A stretch of DNA of 64,000 bases from DASQFQ01 sp963722815 (GTDB taxonomy: Bacteria > Actinomycetota > Thermoleophilia > Solirubrobacterales > Solirubrobacteraceae): contig CAVROM010000003.1 in the NCBI GenBank assembly GCA_963722815.1, positions 186,001 to 250,000 of the forward strand, in the 5' to 3' direction. The notes beneath the pieces are model-generated. The model searched no databases. It was given only the letters and a program-made list of their open reading frames with translations, and was not told the DNA's origin. A program made the position numbers and the translations under genes. Of the stretch, positions 37,523 to 44,139 are shown piece by piece. Within the stretch, counting starts at the first letter, position 1; each line of letters starts with the position of its first letter.

Positions 37523-38589
37523 CCGAGTTCGCGACCCGCTGCGTGCACGCGGGATTGACGCCCGATCCTTCCTACGGGTCGGTAATCCCCGCAATCCATG
37601 CATCGTCGACCTACGTGCAGCCGGCTCCCGGGGAGTTCGTGGGCGACTTCGACTACTCGCGGAGCGCCAACCCGACTCGCGCCGCGCTGGAAACGGCGCT
37701 GGGTGAGCTGGAGGGGGGACTGGCGTCGGCGTTCTCCTCCGGGATGGCGGCGGAGCATGCGCTGATCACCGCGGTCGCTGGAGCGTCAGCACACGTGGTG
37801 ATCCCGAATGACCTCTACGGGGGCACCTACCGACTCGTCTCCAAGGTGCTCACCCGGTTCGGCGTGTCGTACACGATGGTCGATCAGCAGAACCTGGACG
37901 ACGTGTCGGCGTCAATTCGCGACAACACCGCGCTGATCTGGGTGGAGACGCCGACCAACCCGTCGCTCAACGTGATCGACCTGGCCGGCGTGATCGAGCG
38001 GAAGCGAAATGCGCTGGTCGTGGTGGACAACACGTTCGCCACCCCGGTGCACCAGCGGCCGCTGGAGCTCGGCGCGGACGCCGTGATCCACTCCACCACG
38101 AAGTACCTGGGCGGCCACTCCGATGTGGTCGGCGGCGCGGCGATCGTGCTCGACCCGGCGCTGCACGAGAAGGTGCGGTTCGTGCAGAACGCGGTCGGCG
38201 CGGTGCCGGGGCCGTTCGACTGCTTCCTCGTCCACCGCGGGCTGCGGACGCTGCACCTGCGCGTGGCGGCGCACGACGCCAACGGGCTGGCGGTGAGCGC
38301 GTGGCTGAAGGAGCAGGCGGGGGTGGAGGACGTGCGCTGGCCCGGCTTCGGCGGCATGGTCTCGTTCCGCCATCCGGACGCGATCCGGATCGCGTCGTCG
38401 ACTTCAGTGTTCTCGCTGGCCGAGTCGCTGGGCGGGGTGGAGTCGCTGATCGAGGTGCCGCAGGCGATGACGCACCAGTCGGTCGAGGACTCCGCCGCGG
38501 CGGTGCCGGCCGACCTCGTGCGGCTGTCGTGCGGGATCGAAGCGAGCGTCGACCTCATCGCGGACCTGGCGCAAGCGCTAACGCCCTGA
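37519..38589 (+). CDS. cystathionine gamma-synthase/gamma-lyase (PLP, Cys/Met metabolism)
   Basis: 356 residues. Marks are FDYSRSANPTRAALETALGELEGG, SSGMAAEHALI, WVETPTNPSLNVID and PLP Lys in HSTTKYLGGHSDVVGG. With cystathionine beta-synthase just upstream it probably works as the gamma-lyase, giving cysteine, though a synthase role cannot be excluded. It is about 25 residues shorter than usual: VRWPGFGGMVSF lacks the stretch that normally joins the VxYPGL and GFGGMVSF motifs. The rest is intact, so it may still be active. Confidence 0.9.
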   Translation: MTEFATRCVHAGLTPDPSYGSVIPAIHASSTYVQPAPGEFVGDFDYSRSANPTRAALETALGELEGGLASAFSSGMAAEHALITAVAGASAHVVIPNDLYGGTYRLVSKVLTRFGVSYTMVDQQNLDDVSASIRDNTALIWVETPTNPSLNVIDLAGVIERKRNALVVVDNTFATPVHQRPLELGADAVIHSTTKYLGGHSDVVGGAAIVLDPALHEKVRFVQNAVGAVPGPFDCFLVHRGLRTLHLRVAAHDANGLAVSAWLKEQAGVEDVRWPGFGGMVSFRHPDAIRIASSTSVFSLAESLGGVESLIEVPQAMTHQSVEDSAAAVPADLVRLSCGIEASVDLIADLAQALTP

Positions 38590-39502
38590 GCTCCGCCTCC
38601 AGCGCGTCCGGGTCGTCGAGGTCGCGCCAGGTGAGGCGGATGACGGTCCAGCCTGCGGCTTTGAGTCTCCGGTCCGTGCGGCGGTCGTCTTCGAAGGCCT
38701 GGCGGGTGCGGTGATACTCCCAGCTGTCGAGTTCGATGATGAGGCGGCGGTCCGGCCACGCGAAGTCGACCTCCTTCCCTTCGATGAGGACGTTGGTCTG
38801 GGGCCGCGGGAAACGGCGGTCATTGAGGAAGGTGTGGAAGCGGGCCTCGAGGTCTCGCTTGGTGTGGGTCGGTGGGGCGAGCGTGCGGAGGGCTCTGATG
38901 CCGCGCTTGGTCGTGTAGCGGCTCGCGAGCCGGTGGGGGCCTTCGAGGCGGAGGATCTCGGCCTCGTTGATGGCCTGCTGGAGCTGATGGCGCTGGAGGA
39001 CGCCGGCGAGATCGAGGAGGGTGCGGGCGGGGGTGGTGACGGGGATGCCGTCCCTCACCGTGATCTCGTCGTCGGCGAGAACGGCTCGGTGAACGAGGAG
39101 GCCCGGCTGGGCTCGTCTCGCCCAGCGTGTTGTCACGTCGATGCGACCTTGCCATCGACGGATGCACCACAGCGCGCCAGCGGACCGGTGGCTCAGAACT
39201 CCGTCAGTCGCGAGGGTGGCGGCCATCCAGCGTCCGCTCTGTGTGAGCCGCGGGTGGCCCACGGCGTACACCCCGCGGTAAAGGAGGTGGAGCCTGCCGG
39301 CCTGTACTCGCCGTTTGATCGCGGTGGGCTCCACGCCGGCAGCGAGCAACTGCGCGCGGCCCACCACTCCGTGCTGGCGCCCGGCGAGCGCGGCGAGCGT
39401 CGCATCCGCGCCAAGGTTGCTTGTTTCGGGGCGGATAGCGCCCCCTACTAAGCGCGCTTGGTTCATGGCGCCGATCTTCGCGCCACAAACGCAACAGAAC
39501 AC
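38555..39502 (-). CDS. AbiEi-like N-terminal domain plus DUF559 (Vsr-type) endonuclease domain protein
   Basis: 315 residues if started at GTG 39502; ATG 39466 gives a 303-residue alternative. The N-terminal winged helix (LAALAGRQHGVVGRAQLLAAGV, KRRVQAGRLHLLYRGVYAVG) is the type IV toxin-antitoxin AbiEi fold. The C-terminal domain (VDFAWPDRRLIIELDSWEYHRTRQAFEDDRRTDRRL is split here only by length limits of quotation) matches DUF559, a restriction-like nuclease fold with E, D-x-D and Arg positions kept. This pairing is common in actinobacteria and its role is unknown; defence or DNA repair are guesses. The 3' end overlaps the convergent CGS/CGL gene. Confidence 0.8.
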   Translation of the reverse strand: MFCCVCGAKIGAMNQARLVGGAIRPETSNLGADATLAALAGRQHGVVGRAQLLAAGVEPTAIKRRVQAGRLHLLYRGVYAVGHPRLTQSGRWMAATLATDGVLSHRSAGALWCIRRWQGRIDVTTRWARRAQPGLLVHRAVLADDEITVRDGIPVTTPARTLLDLAGVLQRHQLQQAINEAEILRLEGPHRLASRYTTKRGIRALRTLAPPTHTKRDLEARFHTFLNDRRFPRPQTNVLIEGKEVDFAWPDRRLIIELDSWEYHRTRQAFEDDRRTDRRLKAAGWTVIRLTWRDLDDPDALEAELRALALAPGPR

Positions 39503-39519
39503 CCTCCCTCAATGCCGAT

Positions 39520-39972
39520 TTAGCGCCGAAACTGCCGCACCGCCTCACCCTCGCGCCAGACGTCGATCAGCAGGTGGTCAACCGGGTCGCCTCCCAAGCG
39601 CACGGCCACCACATCCTCGATCTCCGCGCGGAACCGGTGCGACTTGCCGCCACCTGACGCCTCCTCCGCCCGCCCGCTCAGCTTCGCGTCCCCCGGCCAT
39701 CGCCCCGGATCACCCTCCCACCGCGCGGAGTCGCCCGTGCCGCTGTGCAAAGCGAAGCGCGGATCGCGCCGGAGGTCGAGCGCCTTGACCGCGCCGCCCA
39801 TCGACCCGAACCACAGGTCGCCGTCCTCGAAGACGCACTCGATCCCGCTGATCCGGGGCGATCCGTCGCGCCGCAGCGTCGCGATCGTGAGGTGCTTCTG
39901 CGCCTCGAAGAGCGCCTGAACTCGTGCGGCGAGCTCGGGTGCAGCCGCCTCGAACTCGCGCCAGGTCGCCAT
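39520..39972 (-). CDS. pyridoxamine 5'-phosphate oxidase-like (split-barrel) protein
   Basis: 150 residues of the flavin-reductase-like split barrel: AQKHLTIATLRRDGSPRISGIECVF is the usual first hairpin, followed by DLWFGSMGGAVKALDLRRDP. In actinobacteria many of these bind F420 rather than FMN; the ligand cannot be told here. No RBS problem is seen at the ATG. The function is probably a small redox or deazaflavin-linked reaction. Confidence 0.85.
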   Translation of the reverse strand: MATWREFEAAAPELAARVQALFEAQKHLTIATLRRDGSPRISGIECVFEDGDLWFGSMGGAVKALDLRRDPRFALHSGTGDSARWEGDPGRWPGDAKLSGRAEEASGGGKSHRFRAEIEDVVAVRLGGDPVDHLLIDVWREGEAVRQFRR

Positions 39973-40028
39973 GGCCGCAGAGCATCGCAGGGCTCAAGCC
40001 CTGCGCCCAGCCGCCGATGCACTAGTCC

Positions 40029-40652
40029 GTGCGCCCGTCCCGCATGGTCATGCTCGCCCTGTTCGCCTCCCTGCTCCGGTCAGCGCCGGCGCACGCCATC
40101 ATCCGCCTCCCCTCCGTGCCCACCCACGTCGCCCACAACCCCGCCGAGCGCCTCATCGACCACCCGATCGAGGACTCGGTCTACGACCCCGCGACGCGCT
40201 GCACGCGCAGGAAGCAACCCGGGATGGTCGCGCTCCAGCGCTGGCTCGAGGCCAACGTCCGCGGCGTCAGCTGGGGCACGTACCGGTGCGAGAAGTGGGG
40301 CAAGCGCCAGGCCTCGCTGCACTCCGAGGGCCGCGCGATCGACCGGCACCTCGACGCCCGCAACGCCGCTGCCCGCCGCGCCGCCGAGCGGCTCGCCGGC
40401 ACGCTGCTGGCACCCGACTCGCTCGGGGACCCGCAGGCGCTGGCGCGCCGGATGGGCGTGGAGGAGATGATCTTCGACTGCGGGTACTGGGGAGCGGGGA
40501 TGACGCAGTTCGAGCAGTACGACCCCTGCTACAAGCACGGCAAGCGGCGCAAGCGCGTCGATCCCACCGTGGGCCACATCAACCACCTACATATCGGGCT
40601 CACCAAGGCAGCCGCGGCGAGGAGGACGAGCTTCTGGTCCGCCGCGCGCTGA
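40029..40652 (+). CDS. secreted M15/LAS-like peptidase-type protein
   Basis: 207 residues with a signal peptide (MVMLALFASLLRSAPAHA). His98 and Asp105 in LHSEGRAID match the zinc-binding HxxGxAxD motif of LAS peptidases (D-Ala-D-Ala carboxypeptidase, VanX). His186 and His188 in HINHLHIG supply the remaining zinc/catalytic positions. Two Cys pairs may form disulfides outside the cell. It probably trims peptidoglycan peptides. The next gene, a lipoprotein of NlpC/P60 type, overlaps it, so the two may work together on the wall. Confidence 0.75.
   Translation: MRPSRMVMLALFASLLRSAPAHAIIRLPSVPTHVAHNPAERLIDHPIEDSVYDPATRCTRRKQPGMVALQRWLEANVRGVSWGTYRCEKWGKRQASLHSEGRAIDRHLDARNAAARRAAERLAGTLLAPDSLGDPQALARRMGVEEMIFDCGYWGAGMTQFEQYDPCYKHGKRRKRVDPTVGHINHLHIGLTKAAAARRTSFWSAAR
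40620..40625 (+). promoter_or_regulatory. strong Shine-Dalgarno AGGAGG before a CTG start
   Basis: AGGAGG lies inside the upstream gene with an eight-base spacer to CTG 40634. No ATG, GTG or TTG lies in frame nearby, so this site decides the start. Confidence 0.6.
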
Positions 40653-41335
40653 TCCTCCTGCTGGCCGTGCCGGTCCTCGCCGGCTGCGGCGCGGACGCCA
40701 CGGCGGTGCACTCCGGCGTCAAGGCCGAGCAGCACGCCGAGCAGCCGCCGCTGCCCAAGTCGCATCCGAAGCTCGTCCAGCCAGTCGCCGGCCAGATCGC
40801 GAGCGCCGGGCAGGCCGAGGACAACAGCGGCGGCATCGCCAAGGAGCCCTCGACGCCCAAACCGACCGAGGCCGCCTCCGGCACGCTCGCGCGCAAGAAC
40901 GCGCCGAGCGCGATCAACGGCGGCACCCACAACGCGACCGCGCTCGACAACGGCGTCGCGCTCCCGCCGCTCGAGGCGCCGACCGAGGTGCTGAAGATCA
41001 TCGAGGCCGGCAACTCGATCGCGCGCACGCCGTACAAGTGGGGCGGCGGCCACGGCCGCTTCCTCGACAGCGGCTACGACTGCTCGGGCTCGGTCTCCTT
41101 CGCCCTCTACGCGGCCGGGTTGATCGGCGGGCCTGAGGTCGCGGCCGGCCTCATGCACTGGGGCAAGCCCGGCAAGGGGAAGTGGATCACCGTCTACGCC
41201 AACGCCGGGCACACGTACATGGAGGTCGCGGGCATCCGCTTCGACACCTCCGGCGCCAAGGTCACCGGCTCACGCTGGCAGAACGATCTGCGCACCAACG
41301 CGGGCTTCGTCGCCCGCCACCCCGCCGGGCTCTAG
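40634..41335 (+). CDS. NlpC/P60-like lipoprotein, CTG start
   Basis: 233 residues. Starting at CTG 40634 gives MVRRALILLLAVPVLAGC, a textbook lipoprotein signal with Arg-Arg n-region and lipobox LAGC (Cys18). A Pro/Lys-rich linker leads to an NlpC/P60-like domain with Cys150 in YDCSGSVSFAL and His193 in AGHTYMEV. It is probably a cell-wall peptidase or amidase anchored on the outer face of the membrane. The only later usual start, GTG within AVPVL, would destroy the signal. The gene overlaps the previous one by 19 bases. Confidence 0.82.
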   Translation: MVRRALILLLAVPVLAGCGADATAVHSGVKAEQHAEQPPLPKSHPKLVQPVAGQIASAGQAEDNSGGIAKEPSTPKPTEAASGTLARKNAPSAINGGTHNATALDNGVALPPLEAPTEVLKIIEAGNSIARTPYKWGGGHGRFLDSGYDCSGSVSFALYAAGLIGGPEVAAGLMHWGKPGKGKWITVYANAGHTYMEVAGIRFDTSGAKVTGSRWQNDLRTNAGFVARHPAGL

Positions 41336-42943
41336 TCACTCACGGACTTCGTCGAGGCGCCGCTCCTCCAGGTCGAGGTCGCGCTCGACCGCGCGCTTGA
41401 CCTCGTCGCTGATCTCGCCGGCGCGGCGCATGCCCTCGATCGCCTCCCGCTGGGCGTCGATGACCGCGAACATCATGCGGCCGTAGAGGGTGCTGCGGTC
41501 CTCGATCGCGCCGTCGTCGACCTCGTCGTCGAAGCGCGCGGCGAAGCGGTTGCGGCGGTAGCGGTAGAGGCCGCGCATGCGCTCGAGCGTCTCGTCGCGG
41601 GTCCAGTCCTCGCGCTCGAGGTCGTCGATCCGGTCGAGCGCAGCCTCGGCGGCCTGGAGGCGGGCGCGGGCCTCCTGCTCGAGCGCGTCGCCGTCGTCGG
41701 CCTCGATCCTCAGCAGCCGGATCAGCCACGGGAGCGTGAGGCCCTGGAGCACGAGCGTCCCGAGGATCACGCAGAAGACGCTGAACAGGATCACGGGGCG
41801 CTCGGTGAACGGCTCGCCGGCGTCGGTCTTGGTCGGGAGCGCGAGCGCGGCGGCCAGCGAGACCGCGCCGCGCATCCCCATCCACGCGATGATCGAGATC
41901 ACGCGCGCCTTCGCCCGGCGGTCCACGCCGTGTCTGAACATGTAGGGCGAGTACTGGATGACGAAGGTCCAGAAGATGCGCGTGACGATCACCGTGGCGG
42001 TCACCGCGCCGCCGTAGAGGAGGAGCTGGTCGGTGTCGAAGCTCGCGCCACGCAGGTCGTCGAGGATCACCGGCAGCTGCAGCCCGATCAGCAGGAACAG
42101 GATCGAGTTGAGGAGGAACGTGATGATCTGCCACACCGCGTCGCCCTGCATGCGGACCTCCGGCGTGGTCAGCCGCGAGGTCTGCGAGCCCATGTAGAGG
42201 CCGACCGCGACGGCCGCGGTGACGCCGGAGAGCCCGAGCTCCTCGGCCGGCAGGTAGGCGGCGTAGCCGGAGAACAGGGCGATCGTGATCTCCACCGGCG
42301 GGTCGTTGAGCCGCTCCCGCACCTGGGCGATGATCCAGCCGACGACGAGCCCGAAGGCCGCGCCGCCGATGCCGGAGTAGAGGAACTCGGCGCCGGCCTT
42401 CCAGGCGGTGAAGCCGCCGGTCAGGACGGCGGCGACCGCGACCTTGTAGGCGACGAGCGCGGTCGCGTCGTTGATCAGCGCCTCGCCCTCGACGATCGTG
42501 ACGACCCGGCGGGGGACGCCGATGCGGCCCGCGATCGCGGTGGCGGCGACGGGGTCGGTGGGGGAGACGATCGCGCCGAGGACGAAGGCGGCGGGCCACG
42601 ACATGTCGTCGATCACGGCGTGGGCGACGAGCGCGACCGCGAGCGCCGTCGCCAGCACCAGCCCGATCGCGAGCATGCTGATCTGGCGCACGTTCTCGCG
42701 CAGCTCGCGCAGGCCGGTGAAGAAGCTCGCGCTGTAGAGGAGCGGCGGCAGGAAGATGAGCAGGACGAGATCCGGCTCCAGCTCGGGGTTCGGGATCCCC
42801 GGGATCCACGCGATGGCGAGGCCGCCGAGCACGAGGAAGATCGGGTAGGGGACCGCGAGCACGCGCGCGGCCGTGACGAGCACCGCGACGGAGAACAGCA
42901 GCCCGGCGAGCACGATCTCCGTGTGTGCGCCCGACGATGCCAT
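41336..42943 (-). CDS. CPA1 family Na+/H+ antiporter
   Basis: 535 residues. Twelve or so membrane segments cover residues 1-400. The family marks are LLIFLPPLLYSASFFTG, LGAIVSPTDPVAATAIA and EGEALINDATALVAYKVAV (ion-binding Asp). A soluble C-terminal tail (residues 410-535) is acidic and helical and may be regulatory. It exchanges cytoplasmic sodium for protons. It is a single gene, with its stop one base from the convergent NlpC-like gene. Confidence 0.93.
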   Translation of the reverse strand: MASSGAHTEIVLAGLLFSVAVLVTAARVLAVPYPIFLVLGGLAIAWIPGIPNPELEPDLVLLIFLPPLLYSASFFTGLRELRENVRQISMLAIGLVLATALAVALVAHAVIDDMSWPAAFVLGAIVSPTDPVAATAIAGRIGVPRRVVTIVEGEALINDATALVAYKVAVAAVLTGGFTAWKAGAEFLYSGIGGAAFGLVVGWIIAQVRERLNDPPVEITIALFSGYAAYLPAEELGLSGVTAAVAVGLYMGSQTSRLTTPEVRMQGDAVWQIITFLLNSILFLLIGLQLPVILDDLRGASFDTDQLLLYGGAVTATVIVTRIFWTFVIQYSPYMFRHGVDRRAKARVISIIAWMGMRGAVSLAAALALPTKTDAGEPFTERPVILFSVFCVILGTLVLQGLTLPWLIRLLRIEADDGDALEQEARARLQAAEAALDRIDDLEREDWTRDETLERMRGLYRYRRNRFAARFDDEVDDGAIEDRSTLYGRMMFAVIDAQREAIEGMRRAGEISDEVKRAVERDLDLEERRLDEVRE

Positions 42944-43047
42944 TTAGGTGCGTCTTAGCACGCTTGGGGTGAGCACCCCATAGTGGGAGCTTCGGGGTGA
43001 GCCGATGATCCTCTTGCAGCGTGCTCCGCTCCTGAAAGGATCGCCTG

Positions 43048-43314
43048 ATGCCCCGCTTCCACGCCGATACCGACTCGCTCGCCGGACCGCCGCCTGAGGT
43101 CCTGGCTGAGATCGACGCGGCGTGGGAGCGGGCTCAGGAGCTCTTCAACGACGAAGAGCTCGAGCTGCACTTCGAAGTCGACCGCCGCTTCGGCCGGGCC
43201 TGGGCCGAGCTGCGGTACGCGGACGGCGAGGTCGCCGAGACGCTGTCGGCCTCCGAGGCCGTCGCGATCGCCTGCGGGACGCCCGCGGTCGCCGAGCTCT
43301 CGCTCGCGGCTTAG
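43048..43314 (+). CDS. small hypothetical protein
   Basis: 88 residues, acidic, no Cys-rich or membrane region. EIDAAWERAQELFNDEELEL and RAWAELRYADGEVAETLSAS suggest a helix-strand-strand mini fold. The ATG has GAAAGGA upstream (a good ribosome binding site). I do not recognise it. The 104-base gap before it (42944-43047) shows no tRNA or clear promoter. Confidence 0.6.
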   Translation: MPRFHADTDSLAGPPPEVLAEIDAAWERAQELFNDEELELHFEVDRRFGRAWAELRYADGEVAETLSASEAVAIACGTPAVAELSLAA

Positions 43315-43358
43315 TCACCTTCCTGTCGTCGGGGCGTTTCCGTGGGGGAACGCCGTCC

Positions 43359-43364
43359 TACAGT
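43359..43364 (+). promoter_or_regulatory. candidate -10 box TACAGT
   Basis: TACAGT seven bases before the ATG at 43372, with no Shine-Dalgarno sequence between; a likely leaderless start for the basic protein. Confidence 0.45.
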
Positions 43365-43371
43365 GGTGCGC

Positions 43372-44052
43372 ATGCCATCACCCAAGGACATCATTTCCGG
43401 CGTCGTCGATCGCGGGCGCAAGGTCGCCTCTGAGGCAGCCGGCCTCCTCAAGCGCGATCACTCGGACGACGCGCCTGACACCACTCAGACCTCCGAGACC
43501 CCCGCGGGCACGCGCGCGGGTGGGAGCAAGACCGGCGCCTCGACGCCCGGCACGACGCGTACCGCGCGTGCTGCCAAGCCTGGTGCTGCGACGCGCAAGC
43601 CGGCCGCCAAGAAGCGCAAGCCGGCGCCCAAGGCGGGCGCGAAGGGCGGGCCGAAGTCGGCGACCGCGAAGCCCACGGGCACCGCCGCTCCGAGCTCGAA
43701 GCCGAAGGCGGCCGGGAAGCCGGCCTCCGCGGCGTCGAAGGCCGCTGCCGAGGCGCCGACCACGCCGAGCGCTCCGGCGAAGCCGAAGGCGGCTGCGAAG
43801 CCGAAGGCCGCGGCGAAGCCGAAGGCCGCCGCGAAGCCGGCCACCTCCGCCTCCAAGCCGGCCGCGAAGGCGAGCGCTCCCGCCGCGTCGGAGCCGGCGG
43901 CCTCCAACCCCGCCGCCTCCGCTCCCGCCAAGCCGGCCGCCGAGGCCGCGAAGCCCGCCGCCAAGCAGGCGGAGGCCAAGCCCGCTCCCGAGCCTGCCAA
44001 GGCCGGCGCGGCGACGAGCTCCGGCGACTCGGTCGCCTCCGACAACAAGTAG
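43372..44052 (+). CDS. Lys/Ala/Pro-rich histone-tail-like protein
   Basis: 226 residues. A short ordered N-terminus (MPSPKDIISGVVDRGRKVAS) is followed by about 190 residues of low-complexity Lys, Ala, Pro and Ser, with repeated AAAKPK units (DNA repeat at 43777-43839). It resembles histone H1-like or Hup-type basic tails of actinobacteria, so non-specific DNA binding is likely. It sits directly before an ATPase with a long acidic linker, and the opposite charges may matter. The ATG at 43372 is preferred because of the -10 at 43359; an in-frame upstream start at 43342 would overlap that promoter. Confidence 0.7.
   Translation: MPSPKDIISGVVDRGRKVASEAAGLLKRDHSDDAPDTTQTSETPAGTRAGGSKTGASTPGTTRTARAAKPGAATRKPAAKKRKPAPKAGAKGGPKSATAKPTGTAAPSSKPKAAGKPASAASKAAAEAPTTPSAPAKPKAAAKPKAAAKPKAAAKPATSASKPAAKASAPAASEPAASNPAASAPAKPAAEAAKPAAKQAEAKPAPEPAKAGAATSSGDSVASDNK
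43777..43839 (+). repeat. 18-bp tandem repeat coding for AKPKAA
   Basis: Three 18-bp units (43777, 43795, 43813), nearly identical, plus a partial fourth. They encode the Lys/Ala/Pro repeats of the basic protein and are a likely site of slippage in length. Confidence 0.7.
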
Positions 44053-44060
44053 TCCCTGCT

Positions 44061-44092
44061 CAGCGTGCGGCCCGCTGCAGGGCCGCACGCTG
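44061..44092 (+). terminator. 13-bp perfect hairpin
   Basis: 44061-44073 pairs perfectly with 44080-44092 around the loop GCTGCA, nine bases after the stop of the basic protein. There is no long T-tract, as is common at high GC. It separates this gene from the AAA ATPase, which has its own -10. Confidence 0.7.
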
Positions 44093-44127
44093 ACATTCGG
44101 GACTGGACCCCGCGGCCCGTCGCCGTT

Positions 44128-44133
44128 TAGGTT
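44128..44133 (+). promoter_or_regulatory. candidate -10 box TAGGTT
   Basis: TAGGTT six bases upstream of the ATG at 44140; leaderless start suggested for the AAA ATPase. Confidence 0.45.
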
Positions 44134-44139
44134 GCCGCC

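Noticed and set aside
38555..39502. AbiE toxin-antitoxin system
   Set aside because: No AbiEii nucleotidyltransferase is adjacent; only the antitoxin-like fold is shared.
42944..43047. Gap searched for a tRNA
   Set aside because: Short stems occur, but there is no cloverleaf, T-loop or CCA-type end.
43777..43839. Short tandem repeats considered as a CRISPR-like array
   Set aside because: Units are contiguous with no spacers and encode AKPKAA repeats.
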